64,000 nt of DNA from Symbiodinium kawagutii (GCA_009767595.1 VSDK01022000.1:453428-517427); one strand, 5' to 3'; counted from the stretch's first letter, positions 1-13,500 are shown. Notes: generated from the letters alone by a model not told the origin. Made by a program: numbers and translations.

Positions 1-480
1 GATTGCGAGACCACTGCACCGCCAACATTGGATGAAGCCCGACCTCGACCAGGTACATCTCCAGCCACTGCCACATGCACTGATTGCGAGCGCCCAGCTG
101 CCACAGCCCGACCTTGTTCAGGTAGAACCGGAGCACTGCCACTGCCCACAAGCACTGATTGCGAGCGCCCAGTGCTAGCGCCAGCCTCCAAAGCCCGACC
201 TTGTCCAGGTAGAACCGGAGCACTGCTGCTAGCCCCTGCATGCGCCGTGTGCCCATCACCAGCAGCCACCGCCCGACCTTCTCCGGGTAGAACAGGAGCA
301 CTGCTAGCATCCACAGGCATTGATTGCGAGCCACCTGCAACACCAGTTCTGTCCACAGGCGCTGATTGCGAGACACCTGCAACACCAGTTCTGTCCACAG
401 GCGCTGATTGCGAGAGCCCCCTGCGCTGGCGCGAAGATTCACGTCTCCGGTCCATCACAGCAGAACCCTTGGGCTCATAA
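1..480 (-). repeat. GC-rich tandem repeat, open reading frame on both strands
   Basis: Nested tandem repeat. A 42-bp unit starting GATTGCGAG is repeated almost exactly near 320-415, and a longer related unit containing a CGACCTTG(T)CCAGGTAGAACCGGAGCACTG-like core recurs from 90 to 300. The plus frame is open from base 1 and reads DCE..PATPVLSTGA units. The minus frame is also open and reads Ser/Ala/Gly/Pro repeats such as SSAPVLPGQGRA and SQSAPVDRTGVAG. Neighbouring exons are on the minus strand, so I favour the minus reading if it is coding. It runs off the window edge. It could also be a non-coding minisatellite, because repeats whose unit is a multiple of 3 often stay open by chance. Confidence 0.5.
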
Positions 481-849
481 CCTGCGGTTCGCCACACACA
501 GGCTGGGATCTATTTGGGTTTTCCCCTGGACCAGCGCACACCCCAAACAGGCCAGCACCGGTTTTTCTTGAGCCAAAAGTAGAGGGCACACAGCCACTTG
601 TGACCGTGCACTGAAGGTTTGAAGACAGCTAAAGCTGTACACTGGGATGAATGCTTGCAATCGTTTTTTGAAGACTGCCTTTACCGCACATAGTAAGAAA
701 ATACCCACATTGGGAGGAAAATCCCTGATAAAACAAGAAGGGGCTCTAAATGGTTCATATGGGCTCAGAAAATGGCTGATAATGGTGAATAGTGTTCATC
801 AGTATCACCCATATGAAGCCTTGTTGTGCTTGTCGAACGCCCTCGACCT

Positions 850-1640
850 TTGTCAGAGCCACCATTTACCTGCTTATTGACCATCATAGATTATCCATTA
901 ACCACTATTAAGCAGTTTTCATTGACAAAAATGTCATGATTACCAATCGTGATCAATCACTGTTGACCATCGCAAACCAATCATTTCACCAACTTTAACC
1001 TCATGAACCATCACTAAAAATCATTACACTCTGGGAAACTAACCTCGAAGTGGGGAATCCACCATTTATGGCTGGTTTGCCTATATAAACTTGGGATTTT
1101 TAGCTTCCAGGTTCGTTTGCCAGAGGGTACACCAGAACCAATCGTTATTAACTAGTATTAATCATCATTGGCTCCCTGGTTGATGGTGAACGATTGACAT
1201 TCATTCAGCATCATTAACTCACGAGTCAAGAATCAACCATCCTAACCATGAGCATCAACCATCATTGAACCACGATTCACCATCATTTAGCCATCAATTA
1301 AACATTAATCAACCAGTGACTCGCCTTTGATTGACCATTATCAGGCATCAACTACTGTTCACTCCTGGTTAATTGTAAGAATTGATGATGCTTGATTATT
1401 CACAGTTTTTTAACCATTTCCGAATCAGTTTTCACCATTAGTCTAATCAATCACTACTGGTTAATCACTACTGGTTAATCACCTATCACCCATTAGTTGA
1501 CCACCATTAACCATGATTGGTGGAAAAAAATGATTCGTTCACTCGTTTGCATCATCCGCTACTTGTGAACCAACGAACCACCTATCAACCACTACTCTTC
1601 ACTCATCAACCATATGAATAACCACCTAAAAAGAACCTAT
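850..1640. other. Low-complexity background, AACCATCATTAACC orientation
   Basis: No gene seen. The stretch is built of degenerate words such as accatcattaaccat and atcaaccac on the plus strand. It contains one family D inverted-repeat element (1025-1130). Confidence 0.7.
1025..1130. mobile_element. MITE-like element, family D copy 1
   Basis: Left end CTCTGGGAAACTAACCTCGAAG is answered at the right end by the near reverse complement CTTCCAGGTTCGTTTGCCAGAG, giving terminal inverted repeats of about 22 bp around a 106-bp element. The same structure occurs at 2546-2652. No coding capacity; non-autonomous. Confidence 0.75.
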
Positions 1641-1762
1641 GGTTACCACCTGTGGCCACCATTGCTAGCACCGATGACCGCCTGCTGCTCCACCCACGGT
1701 TCCTGACCCACGCGGCTCTTCTAGGCTCCAAGCTCATCCCAATATGTGGGCAGATCACTCAC

Positions 1763-1822
1763 TTCCCAGGTTTGCAGCTTCCGCCTACACCACTCATCGT
1801 AGTGGGGAAGCGCGGGGAAGCG
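1763..1822 (-). CDS. Exon of an unidentified gene
   Basis: Minus-strand exon of exactly 20 codons bounded by acceptor AAG|CGC and a strong donor GAA|GTGAGT. It reads RFPALPHYDEWCRRKLQTWE, which has the composition of real protein and none of the low-complexity background. Family unknown. It lies downstream of the desaturase-like gene on the same strand and may belong, with the exon at 4563-4668, to the next gene of a co-oriented array. Confidence 0.55.
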
Positions 1823-1993
1823 CTTGATGGTTCTGTATGCTGGTGGTTGGATAGGGTGAAATTATGATGCTTCAATCTTACGGTTCATTATGATGGTTCA
1901 TTATGATGGTTGATAGTGGCTACGCATCATTCGCTAACCATGGCTCCTGGTGGTTGATGACTCATCAAAGAAGTCCGCACGCCTCTCAAGGAC

Positions 1994-2090
1994 CTGGTTG
2001 GTGGTTTCAACCACTCTGAAAAGTACTATTCAATCGACCAAGCATCCCAAATATTGCGGAAAACCAGAAATATTTCAAACCACCAGCCAG
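1994..2090. mobile_element. MITE-like element, family C copy 1
   Basis: 97-bp element. The left end CTGGTTGGTGGTTTCAA matches the reverse complement of the right end TTTCAAACCACCAGCCAG. The interior has CTGAAAAGTACTATTCAATCG-like sequence shared with the other family C copies. Confidence 0.75.
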
Positions 2091-2454
2091 TTGTCCATAT
2101 TTGCCAACATCAACCTTTCATGGAGGCTAAGGCCAAGTGGGGGCGCCTCATAGATGTGGAGTTGGTACCCCATGGTTTCCTGCATTTGCTTTTCCAAACC
2201 CACAAACAATCTGTGCTTTCACTGCTGGATTTTAAGTCTATTATGGATGCAGAGCCACATTCTGGTCGGAGGTTGGGATGAAGTAACTGCAAAAGCCTGG
2301 TGATTTACCCTCACAGTCAGATAGAACCATCACATTCCCCAAGCATTGTAGATGACCCACGCCGAGACGGGGCGCCCTGCCGAACATTTGGGGGCCACGA
2401 GGTCGTTCCCGGATCATGGGCCAAGGTGGGTGGAACCATGAGCCAGCATTCACC

Positions 2455-2489
2455 AATAGGGAACCCCAAAAATGGCTGCTTTATTGCTA

Positions 2490-2522
<33 letters not shown>

Positions 2523-2547
2523 GCTTAATATTGGATGATCTAGGGGT
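2455..2547. mobile_element. Family A MITE fragment interrupted by family D
   Basis: Carries the family A signature TAGGGAACCCCAAAAATGG...TTTATTGCTAT, an internal TA microsatellite, then TTGGATGATCTAGGGGTAC. At the point where family A normally continues as CCCTATTTTGAGAAA, a family D element begins. Confidence 0.6.
2488..2522. repeat. (TA)n microsatellite
   Basis: Uninterrupted TATATA run inside a family A element. Confidence 0.9.
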
Positions 2548-2652
2548 ACACTCCGGCAAAGTAACCTGGAAGTAGAAAATCCACCATTTATACTGCTTTT
2601 ACCAAAAACAAATGATGATTTTTGGCTTCCAGGTTAGTTTGCCAGAGGGTAG
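2546..2652. mobile_element. MITE-like element, family D copy 2
   Basis: Terminal inverted repeats CTCCGGCAAAGTAACCTGGAAG and CTTCCAGGTTAGTTTGCCAGAG, 107 bp. Interior words CCACCATTTATA and GATTTTTGGCTTCCAGG are shared with copy 1. Confidence 0.75.
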
Positions 2653-4562
2653 ATGCAGGGATGGCATCGGTCTGAAAGTCGGCCATCAGTTGTGGAACAA
2701 GATCTGGATGTGCTCACCACTACTCCCCAAACATCAGAAAAATGATGATGATGGAAGGTGTTGAGGGAGTGGAGGCTGCACAAATCAGCAGCTACACAGC
2801 AAACAGCTGCCAATCTGCCGCAACCTCATGCAGTGTCACAGCTCGGCGGCTCAGGTAATGCTCATTATACCTCATCTTTGATCGGTATCAGAACCATTAC
2901 TTACCGAAAATGTCGGCTGTAACCCCTTGTCAACAATACTTTAAAAGCCCTGTACTGATACTAAGCCCAATTTGCAATCAGATTTTTCCACCATGGGCGG
3001 CCCTGCCCCCTACAGCGGGGTGCCTCACACCATGGGGCAACGTTCTTGATTGTTACCCCTGATGATCAATGATCATCAGCCACTGGTTTCCCTATGATTG
3101 TTTGCATGTTCACTATAACTGCACACTATCGATCATAGTCAACCACTATAAACCGTCGTGTTCCTAATTCTTATTGAAAATCAACCATTCCTAAGCCTTA
3201 TCGACCAGTATCAAACCTTGCTAGATTGTCCATCATCGTTGACCAATGATTGTTGTTTCACCATTCTCAACCACAAGCAATGAGTAAACACGGCATGAAT
3301 AATTGAATAATAAAGTGTTATCAAAATGACAACCATCATCTGTATTGTTTGAATTATTAACGCAGTTGTTGACAGTGAATCTTGTCAACCATGGGCTATG
3401 AATGAGCAATCACAATGATCAACTAATTTGCCCACCCCCATGTCACTTGACCTTCAACCCTGTCCCAGAGTACCAACAGTCGGTGGTACCTGTTGTTGAA
3501 GTACAACTACCGGATCCCAACAGTCGCAACTGTTGTGTCTACCATCAAGCAGTTATAGCATGCCTACCCAAGTACGTTCACATCATTGAGTGCGAACTAG
3601 TTGGTCAGTCAGCTCAGGAGTCATATCCCTCATACGGTGTCACTCAACTGTCCTTGGGCAACTTGTTGGTCATGAACCGCCCGCTTAAGTAAAGTATTTA
3701 CGGTCACAGCACCACATAGCAGCTTGCTCCGGATCCCCGTCAGCTGCCCTTTTCTGAATGTCCAGCCGAGAGACTCGAAGAATTCGAGGTCCAAACATCA
3801 GTGTGTTTCATGTTGATGGAATGGGTGGTTGATGCTTGATGCTGAAAAAGGCGCTTGTGCTACTGATCACTGGTGGGAGTCTGGCGGCTGAGCCGACCGC
3901 GCTGACCGCGGTGGCCAGTTACAAGTTACCTCGTGAGTCGTTCAATCCTGGCAGACAGTGGATCCCATCATCAGAAGGGTCACCATTGGCATAAGAATCA
4001 CCCGCATCACATCCTCCATTAGACGACCCCCAAACCAGAGACTTTCTGCGCGTCAACAAGTTGAAGAAACCAGCGCCTTTGTTGGACCAGAGACGCAAAA
4101 GAAGCGACCTGTACTCGTCTTTACAACGGGGTTTTCAGGTCCCAGAAACTCTCACAGCTTTTTTCAGAACCCCCGAGCTTTGAGCAGCTGATTCAACGCG
4201 GTTGCGTACTGTTGGTCTCCCCTAGCATCACTATTCTGAACGTCTTTAATAGGTGGTCATTGTCCCTTGTTTCAACCAGTTGAACCAGGTTTTTTTTGGT
4301 TGGGAAACTACTCCTGACCAGGTTTGAACACCACGGCACTGCGATGTCTGGTGGCCCGTCGATGGAAAATGACAGGTTCAAGGTGGGCGGCCCGGTTGCA
4401 AGCTAGTTTGCAAGGAAAGTCACGTAGCAATAGCTATATAAGGATAGATCTACCATAGCTTTTGCGTATATGACTATGGCCCATTGCAGCTACCATATGC
4501 GGTGCTTCCTTTTCTTGCCGCAGCAAGAACTGCAGGAGCCCTCCTTGTTCAAACCACCTCAC

Positions 4563-4668
4563 CGCAGCTAGCAGTTGCCATATGGGCAACCAACCGGTCT
4601 CCAAGAGCGCCGATGACGCTGGCTTCGCCACCGGTGCAGGGCACCGGTTGCGACAAATCCGAAGCAAA
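4563..4668 (-). CDS. Exon of an unidentified gene
   Basis: 106 nt between acceptor GCGAAG|TTT and donor TGCG|GTGAGG on the minus strand. It encodes 35 residues including FASDLSQPVPCTGGEASVIG and ALGDRLVAHMATASC. An open frame also exists on the plus strand here, so strand rests on the splice signals and on the orientation of neighbouring exons. Family not recognised. Confidence 0.45.
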
Positions 4669-5046
4669 CTTCGCTGCTTTGCGGATTTGGGCTGCACAAA
4701 AGAACTCGGGAAACAAAATGCTTCGCTTCATGAGTAGAAGTACTCTTTCAGGAACTTATCCATGGTTGAAGTTGCTCTACTTGGTGATTCACTGCCTTGT
4801 GAGCAGCACTGGCTTGATAGAGGCAGTACCATGCAGAACGAACCGTCAGCATGGTCATTGGCCCTCATTAGGCCATGTTGCACAAATTCTGACTTAGAAC
4901 TGGCGACAATCCCTGACAAGCTGAGCATGTCACTGTGCAATTGGAAAAATCCGGACTTTGGGGCTGTGCTTGGGAGGAACCGTGGAGTACCTCGACTGTG
5001 GCTGTCTTCTCGGAGGTCAGATCCATATTGGAAGTTGTAACCATAT

Positions 5047-5130
5047 GATGGTTTCTTGAAATGGGGGATCCGAAAAATAAAGAATGTTGGATGATTTGGG
5101 GATACCCCTATTTTGAGAAAAGCCACATGG
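5047..5130. mobile_element. MITE-like element, family A
   Basis: Ends GGTTTCTTGAAATGGGGGATCC and GGATACCCCTATTTTGAGAAA, with the family core GTTGGATGATTTGGGG. Confidence 0.65.
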
Positions 5131-6542
5131 ATTCTAGGGTACCCGCTGCGTTCATCCCCAATGCACCGCTCAGTCATCGTAGTCCCGAATGGTATCAGAA
5201 GAGCCCCACTCCCGGCGCTTTCCTCGCGCAGCCAAGGATTGCGGTAGGGCGGTTGTGCCCAGCTGCCTCAAAAATAGGTAGCGTAAACCTGATGTGTAAA
5301 CCATATAGATAGCTATTAGATAGCACTGGTATATAGGTATATCATTCTTTTTTATCTATCAGAATAGGTACTCCTACATTTTTGGTCATATAGATAGCAG
5401 TATACTCGCTATCAACCACGCTTATCAATCATCAATCTCAGGCGGAGAGGATTGCAAAGGCCAAGCACGGTTGTGTGGTTGGCAGTGCCCAGCTTTTCGG
5501 GACAACCTCAAGTCCTATCTACCGCTGCGGCTGTGGCCATACATTTTCATATAGAGAGCAAAATGCAGAGGCTATAGATTACATATGTGCTCGTCCATAT
5601 ACCACATGAATATACGCATGTTACATCTGGGTAGAACCACATGTATGAATACATGTGTAGCTGCATATAACATCACACAGACTTAAATACATGCTGTGTC
5701 TATGCATACTGCTCTTGCTGTGACCGTAGCTGGTGAGAAATGTTCGCTCAACTAGCACATATTTGCCACATCTTTGGCGGTGACCAAAATACAGTCATGT
5801 CAGAAGGAACAACAAACAGCAATCTAACAATTCAGCCATCGGATACACGATAAGCCACCAAGCGCAGCAGTCGAACCAAGCAAGCTGGTTGTCGGTTGTT
5901 GGTAATAATTTTTGATACTGCTTCATAGTGTTTGATGATGATGGGAAAATGCTTTGTGATGTTGGTTGATAATGATGAACAATGGGTAAGCATGATTGAT
6001 AATGGTTGATCATGATGATTGATGCCTAGTGATGAGGTAGTTGCTGCCTACCAATCTAGAATACCCAACAGATCCGACTGGTCCCCGTGGGATCGGGCAC
6101 CGATCCGGCCACCATGGTTATGCTTCACCATAAGCTCGAGCATACTCATGACCAAGGATCCTTAGCGCTTTGGTGACTGGTAGTTACCAAGATGTTGACC
6201 AACAGATCGGTGGCAGTATCCATTGACAACCAGCTTTGGGGTTGATAACCGTTGACACGGTAAACATCAATGGGTTGGTTCACATCAATCCTAATGTACT
6301 GACTTAGTAATCCCATATGATCCGCAGTTGATAAGTCTTATGTCTCAATATGTTGGTGAATTGATACCGTCAATCGTTTGTGGGTCACACCGTAATTGAA
6401 AGCTGTTGACAGTAGCAAACATGAATTCACTACCATCATCAATCCAAGAAACTGATAGAGCTTGTCTTATTTCGTTCTATGCACCAGCCAAATGTCATGC
6501 AGCTGCACCCTGCCGCCAACAATGAAGGGAAACTCGTGACAT

Positions 6543-6665
6543 CCTGATCCCAAGACATCCCAAGACATCCCAAGACATCCCAGGATATCCCAAGACATCC
6601 CAAGACATCCCAAGACATCCCAAGACATCCCAAGATATCCCAAGATATCTCAAGATATCCGAAGC
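6543..6665. repeat. 10-bp minisatellite (CCAAGACATC)n
   Basis: About 12 head-to-tail copies of a 10-bp unit, nearly perfect in the middle and degrading to CCAAGATATC on the right. Because 10 is not a multiple of 3, all frames repeat with a 30-bp period, which creates spurious open frames on the minus strand. Confidence 0.9.
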
Positions 6666-7458
6666 ATCCATATCCATCATCAAACCACGACATCCCATCA
6701 CTCTCATAGCTTGAAGGATGCTTCGGGGTCCCAAACCTGGTAACCAACTTTCAAGGTCTTGCCATGACCCCCTGCCCCCCGGCGCGTCCGTCGCGGCCAC
6801 CTTGTCCGCAGGTATGCTTTAGCCTGGTCAATGATGAGCCCAAAATGGACATCTCTGCAATGATCCCATGGTAAGCCTTCCTCTTGAGGGCTGTTGTGGC
6901 GCTACAAGGGATATAACTATGTTATACGTTTCATTGTCCGAGAATGGATTGACAGTATGAGACAGCTCATTTTAGTGTCAATTATCGACACAACCTGTAA
7001 GCATACCAGGGATGATTCACAGCATTCATGATACGAAATTCAGACGCTGTTTCAGTAAGGCTGGCGTAGCTCTTCACAAATCTAGCACAAATAGAAATTT
7101 CTGGTGATCTGAAGCATCCCAGACTGTCCTGGAACACGCCCGAACACCGACCAACATCAGGACCTGGCGCCCTGTCAGTGCCCTTCCAAAGCTATGAAGC
7201 CGATATTGAGGTGACATCCACAGACAGCTTCAAGTGACCCCATCAGCTGGATTCCTGAGCGAAATCCATGGCATAGGTATCGCTGATTCCCCAAGGAAGC
7301 TTCGTAAAAATCCCATGGTTTCAGTATCCCATGGTATCCCATGGTTAGGATCCAAGTCGATCCCAAGGATCCCAGTTAATTAATCCCCTGGTTTTCATTG
7401 ATTCCCCAAGCCATTGGTTCATGGGCCCTTGGTCAGCGCAGCCCTGCTGCCGGCCCAC

Positions 7459-7539
7459 CGAAACGGAGACCGTTTCGACTCGCCTCTTCACAAGGAGAGC
7501 TTTCTTCTCCTCGTGCGTCAGCTTGCCGTTCAGATCGAC
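7459..7539 (-). CDS. Desaturase-like gene, C-terminal exon
   Basis: Acceptor CAAG|GTCGAT, then VDLNGKLTHEEKKALLVKRR, a basic helical tail. It joins in phase 0 to KHF of the previous exon. The frame stays open past 7459; I place a possible donor TTCG|GTGGGC here, but the true end or stop is uncertain. Confidence 0.65.
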
Positions 7540-10500
7540 CTTGGTCCCGCGATCTCGAAACGTGAGGACCGAGAACTTCCGAGAAACAAATCGCCCACCG
7601 GGACTTCTGGCAGAATCTATCGGTTCTGTCATTTGGAAAATATACAATAATATGTAACATGTTGTGTATCTTCGCAAATGCATAAAAAGAAAATAGTACA
7701 CACACGCACAAATTGAGTAGGCACCAAGCCAAGACAAATCCACCTGCAAAAAATGAAGTGCCACGACAGAGAGAAGTCGGACAACCAGCAGCAAGGCCAA
7801 ACTGCCAAGGAGTGGTCACAAGATTGAAAGGGAAAGGATGGATTGGCCAAGAATGGTTTATCAATCGTTATCCTGGAGGTTAATCAATGGGTAGTGATCG
7901 TCAACAAATTGGGAAAATATGTTGATAACAAATGTTCTGATAATGTAATATTTGAGAAGGGCTAGTTGACAACGGTCAACGACAATGCTCCATCATAATG
8001 CTCCATCATAATGCCAACAACATCTGACAACGGTAATCAACCCCAGTGACGACTGTTTGGTACATCTACGTAGCCTATTTGGGGTTCTTCAAAATGCTGC
8101 CCCTGAAGCACCCTGTGAAAATTGAAAAGAACATGTTGAGTGCAAGCATGCAAAGCCCTTGATTCTGTTTCTGCAAGAAAACGGCAAGGGGTAGTGTACC
8201 ACTTCTCCCTAGTTGGTAGCTCTTGTTTGTTTTGTGGTCGTAATCTGTAATCTCACGCAATCTAACGTATACATATGATACAATATGGCTAGAATCTACC
8301 TATGGGGATCCACCATCCAATCGAGGACCATGGCACAAAATGCTTCGCCATGCCATCCCAGTCGTTTTCCTCAGTCTTTCGACCAGCTCGACCCGGCAAC
8401 ACATCGCTTGGAGCGAAAATGTTAAGTGGTTACGTAGCTTAATCGGTTCATTACTTAGCAAAACTGGTTACTTGGCTGGTTACCCGTGTCTTTGGCTGAT
8501 CCAAAGACTAGAACCCCCAGAGCCTACCAAGCTTCCAAAACCATGACAACGACTAGTTTGTTGGTAGGAAGAACCATAGGTAACCCTCTCATTACTGTTG
8601 GTTGGTTGGCGTTACCTATCACCGAAATTCAGCAGCAAAATGGGCTGTAGATGTGCCAAAGGCGTCTCTACTGAAGGATAAGTGGTGATTCAGCACGGCC
8701 AATAGCGGTCCACAATGATTATGTGGACAAGGTACCGAATTAATTCACAACAATGCTGGATTCTCGTTATCCACACTCATATAAAGAGAGCAACCATCAT
8801 AGCAATCATTGTTGACCATTCTTGATCATTGCTGCGGGGTTTGCTCTGCCAACCATTCGTCGCATCAGAAAAGTTGTATCCCAAAATGATTGCTTCACCT
8901 GTCCCAAAGGATGGCGTCAACAAGAAACTGTCGTTCTGAAGACTGTGCATTTTTTCAGGTTTCGTTGGTGCAACTGTTGCATGACAAAAAACTCCCAGCT
9001 TTGTTGCATATTCTGGGGTTAGCTCTCCTTGGCGGAAACCAGCACTGAGTGTATCCCCATGAGGAACTTGTGGAGTCAGCCGTAAGGATTTCCGAAGGAT
9101 CCTCCTTGATGGACAGTCATCTGTACCCATAGTGTTTCCTTCTGAACATGATACCACCCGTGACGACCACAGCGCACCCTGAAGGTGACGATACGCGAAA
9201 CAGGTCGAGGCGCAAACAGCATCTGCAAAAGTGCCCCCTCTTCGGTGTCTTGGAAAATGGTTGCTGTCACTGCAGCGTACCTAGTCGCGAAGGGCGAACT
9301 TCCAGTGGCAACCCGAAGAATTCGCCGATCGTCTTGAGACCAAATATAGATATAATTTTAGAATATTATAGATACTTACATCTCTATATTCAATATTGCG
9401 TATATACACGCGCCCAACATACTCCTTACTCATATCTCATTGCTATTGCAACTGGTTCCTCTTGCATGAACGTGGCGCCATCCACGTCAATGCCCTCCGA
9501 GGCCCCTTGTGGGCACCAGCGATGGTTGATGCTCACTGAAGTCCATTCAAAAACCACAGCAGAAGGTGATCAACAGACCATTAGGTGATGGTCCATGAGT
9601 GGTGGTTGATGGTTTGGTGACTATATGTGATTACGATAGACTGGTGATTCTAACCATAATGGTTCATTACAATGGTGATTAACTGATTTCTAAGGATACA
9701 GTACTAGTGATTATAACTCATGGTGATGGTTTAACGATAACACAAATCACCAGTGACGGTCAGTGCTGGTTAATCATGGTGCCTATAGGCGGCACACCCT
9801 GATGGACCACCACGGCCCCCGACATGTTCCGCCCAGTGGCTCCGCTTTGTTCGCTTCAAAGTGCTTGGGAGCATCGGTCCAATGCGTCGAGGGCGAATGA
9901 TGGTGGACTACGTGGTAGTCCTCTAACCACCGCGATCATCTACGACCCCGCAATGGAGAATCACCATTTCTTGTAGGAATCATCTGAATTTTATGTTGTT
10001 TTTCAGGGAAATTCCATCGATGTGTGGCGAATGGAAACATGCGCACCTTAAAAGATGGTCCATAGGTGTTTGGCATAGTGGCAAAGTATACATGCTATCA
10101 TTGGCAATCTGCTGAAATACAATTCAACACATTGACATTTTGCAGGTGGATGCAATGTCAAACTGCACCGTGAATGAAAACGTATTTATATTTTCATATA
10201 ATTCAGTATATCGGAATATCTATCCACTCATATGTCTATATCTATCCACGCAGCGCTGTCACCAAACACGAATCTAGAGCTTTGCCAACTTCCCAACACT
10301 CTCAGTACTGTTTTTCTACCCATCAACCACCATTAACCGCCATTCACCACCGTCGACCACCATGGGCCACCATTAACCACCATTAAGCAACATCAATCAT
10401 TTACCAACATCTCAGTACTTTCGTCATGAGCCACGTAACTTCGTGGTATGCGGCTTGCCACCCTCGGGACAGCAGGACAGTCCTCGTTGAATGTATTGTC

Positions 10501-13500
10501 GTGGCCATCCAAAATGGTGACCGAATTAACATATTGGTTGCCTGGATCCTCAGTGGGGGACCAACTTGTGTGGTTGGATGGGAGCTGGCTCAACTATCAT
10601 GATGGTCAGTCGCATGCGAAATCTATGTGAACCGGTGAACCGTTTGAAGGGAAAATAACCGAGACGAAACCAGTGTGGTCTCTGCTTGGAAATGGTGGAA
10701 ACAATAATGGTTAGCGCAGGTTGATATTGCCCTAGTGATGCTAAAGGTTGACAATTCTTCATGATGGATAATAGTAAGTGATAACACCTTATCATGTAAA
10801 GTGATATGACGGGTTTCTCAAAATTGGGAACCCCCAAGACTATGGTTTGTTTATTGGTAAACCACTAACAGCGGATGACTTGGGAGTGCCCCTATGATTT
10901 GAGAAACACCCATATTTCTTCATAATTAATGAGGCTGTGGGTCAAAACCCGGTACCCCTAGTTCCCCATCATTAACCATTGTTTTCCCTATCATTATTGG
11001 TGGACATCCCCCCTTAGTTGGTTGGTCCATATTGACCCATAGCCATGATGCTTCATGACCTGTTCGCGCCCCACGGCTTCCAGCTATGTGAAGATGAGCA
11101 CCGGGATCCACCGGGAGTCCTGTGGTGAGCTTTGTCCATAAATGCAGAGAGCCTAAAAAATGGGAACCTAACCATGGGTCCTTCCATTGTTATATCATGG
11201 GAAAAACCTAGCCATGGTTTCCATTGTTATACCCATAAATGTGTCCATGAGAACTAGTTGGGAATACCGAACCATGGATCCTTCCATTTTGCAAATACTT
11301 GGGAATGACAGCCCCGGAAGGCTAATTACGGATCTGCCGTACAAGATCGGTGGTCCAAGTCCACCGCCGGTGTCTCAGGGCAGCGAGCTATCCTTCCTGT
11401 TACTGGCGAGTGGCATAAAACCCAGCTACGACGTAGCCTGATAAACCATGATAGGACCAACTGGATCAGATCGCTTATTACCCCCTGGTAATTCAACATA
11501 GCTGGAAGCTGTGAACCCAAGAAATGCTGTTTGCGAGCGGTAGAAATGGTTCCGCCATAAATGCGAACCATCAGCATGTTGGCCATTCCATGGTTTTGTT
11601 ACAGGTTGTGATCAACTGGAGATTATGATCAACCCCTAACACAACTATCGATCATGGTTGTACAATGGTTGAACTCCATGGATCATGCGAATGGCTATCA
11701 TGCGTAAACCATGGAGCATTGTAATAATTGGTTACTAACAATACTAACAATACTACAATATTGTTATCACTAATCATGGTTAACCATGATAACAATACTT
11801 CTTATCCTAACTACAAGAATCAAGTCTATGATGATCATCATATTTGTCAATAACAAAGTCAAGAATAAAGGTCAAAAAAAATCAGTTGTTTTTCACATAT
11901 CTAAATTAATTAACACAAAAACCAACACAAAGAACAAGCCATCCATCTACTACTGGATCTTGAGTGCGCTCCCCTGCTCTTTACCGGAGCCCAGCTCCGC
12001 AACCGGGCAACAGATTCCTCAACGAAGGCATGCCAAAGGTAGGAAATGGCACACAGAATGAGCATTCCTGGCACCAAATCATTGGAAACCTTTCACTGAA
12101 AACCTTTCCAACTTGTGTGATATCAAAAATTGATGTGGGAAATTGATGAATGTCTGTTTTTTAATCATATAAATAGAAAGGCTACTTGTCTCAACTTGCT
12201 CTTTTGAAGCACAAGCAACAGGCACCTCTGACATTGCTCAAGTTAAAAATCCATGGTATTCTTGGGCGAAGCGATCTGATAGAGATTCTCCTGAAAATGA
12301 CTAAAAGACAACTGAACCTAAGCACTGAACCTATGTACAGTGATTGGTAGATATTCTGATCATAGGTGATCACGAAGCCCATACAAACCTTGGGCGAGCA
12401 CAATCCCATGAGCAACCCTCCGCTGGTTTCATGGCTCGTACCCGAGCTAAAGGTTAGGCTTGCCATCTCAGTTCTGCCGCCTTCCAGGTGGCAGAAGATC
12501 CAGTAGACCGTGCAGAAAACCGGATTCCACATAAAGAGGAGCAGCCTGAGCGAAGCAGCGGAAGCTGATGTCACAGCAGTGCAACCCTGACCAGGCGATG
12601 ATTGCCATGGCACCTAGTTCTGGGAAACCTAAAATCAATACTCCCTGGGTGACAGTGACATACATCCATTGCATGGTACATGAAGGTTGATCTACCCCAT
12701 GATGTTTTCGGAGTGTGCATCGGCTACTATCATTAGCCAGCAAATCAACCGGCGAATGAACGACCATTGAACAGCCAAGTATCCATTTTCAACGTTTATG
12801 AACCATCACTACCACTACTGACCATTCTTTGCCTTCAAGAACCATCATTGGAACAAGCTGATAAAGCGTTCCTAGCCAACAAACAGGAGCCATCACTAGC
12901 CATCAACCAACTGGGTGGACCACGGTTTGCCGTTCTATATCTGAATCTTTGCCACTTTAACCAACTACATAACCATTATCAATTAATTGGTCATTATCAA
13001 ACTTGATTCAATATTGGTAGCCACAAACCATTGACCATCATTAACGACCAACCATTGACCATCATAAACCACTATCAAACACCTTGATCATGACTTGCCG
13101 ATGTTGAGTGCATGATGTCCCCTGTGAAAATCCCAGCTTCCTATTTCCAAACCCGGAGTGTTTGCTGTTCAGGGGAAGGGAGGGTGGGTTTAGTATTAGG
13201 GAGCAGAGATCAACCACTCTTAGACAATTTCAGTCTGTATTTTACGATCATCATCCATCATTAGTCATTACTAAACACTGCAAATCTTCACTAGCAACGA
13301 ATACCGCAAACTTATGGGTTATCATTCTGAACCATTGTTCACCATGATTACCCATTATCACCCATCAAATCGCTATTAGCAGGTATAACCTTTGATCAGC
13401 CATCAACCAACGATTGGTAATTATGGGTAATTAATCATCATGAACCACGAACTTTTGACTAGCTATTCACTAAGGATTGATAACCATGTTTGATCTGTAC

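Noticed and set aside
4484-4897. 137-codon plus-strand frame
   Set aside because: It overlaps a minus exon with better splice signals (4563-4668); no domain recognised.
6439-6800. Open frames with DVLGCLGMSW repeats
   Set aside because: Produced by the 10-bp minisatellite.
9465-9510. Minus peptide ASEGIDVDGATFMQE with AG acceptor
   Set aside because: Inside the intron between 9841 and 9280, where a split Glu codon is completed exactly by the annotated exons.
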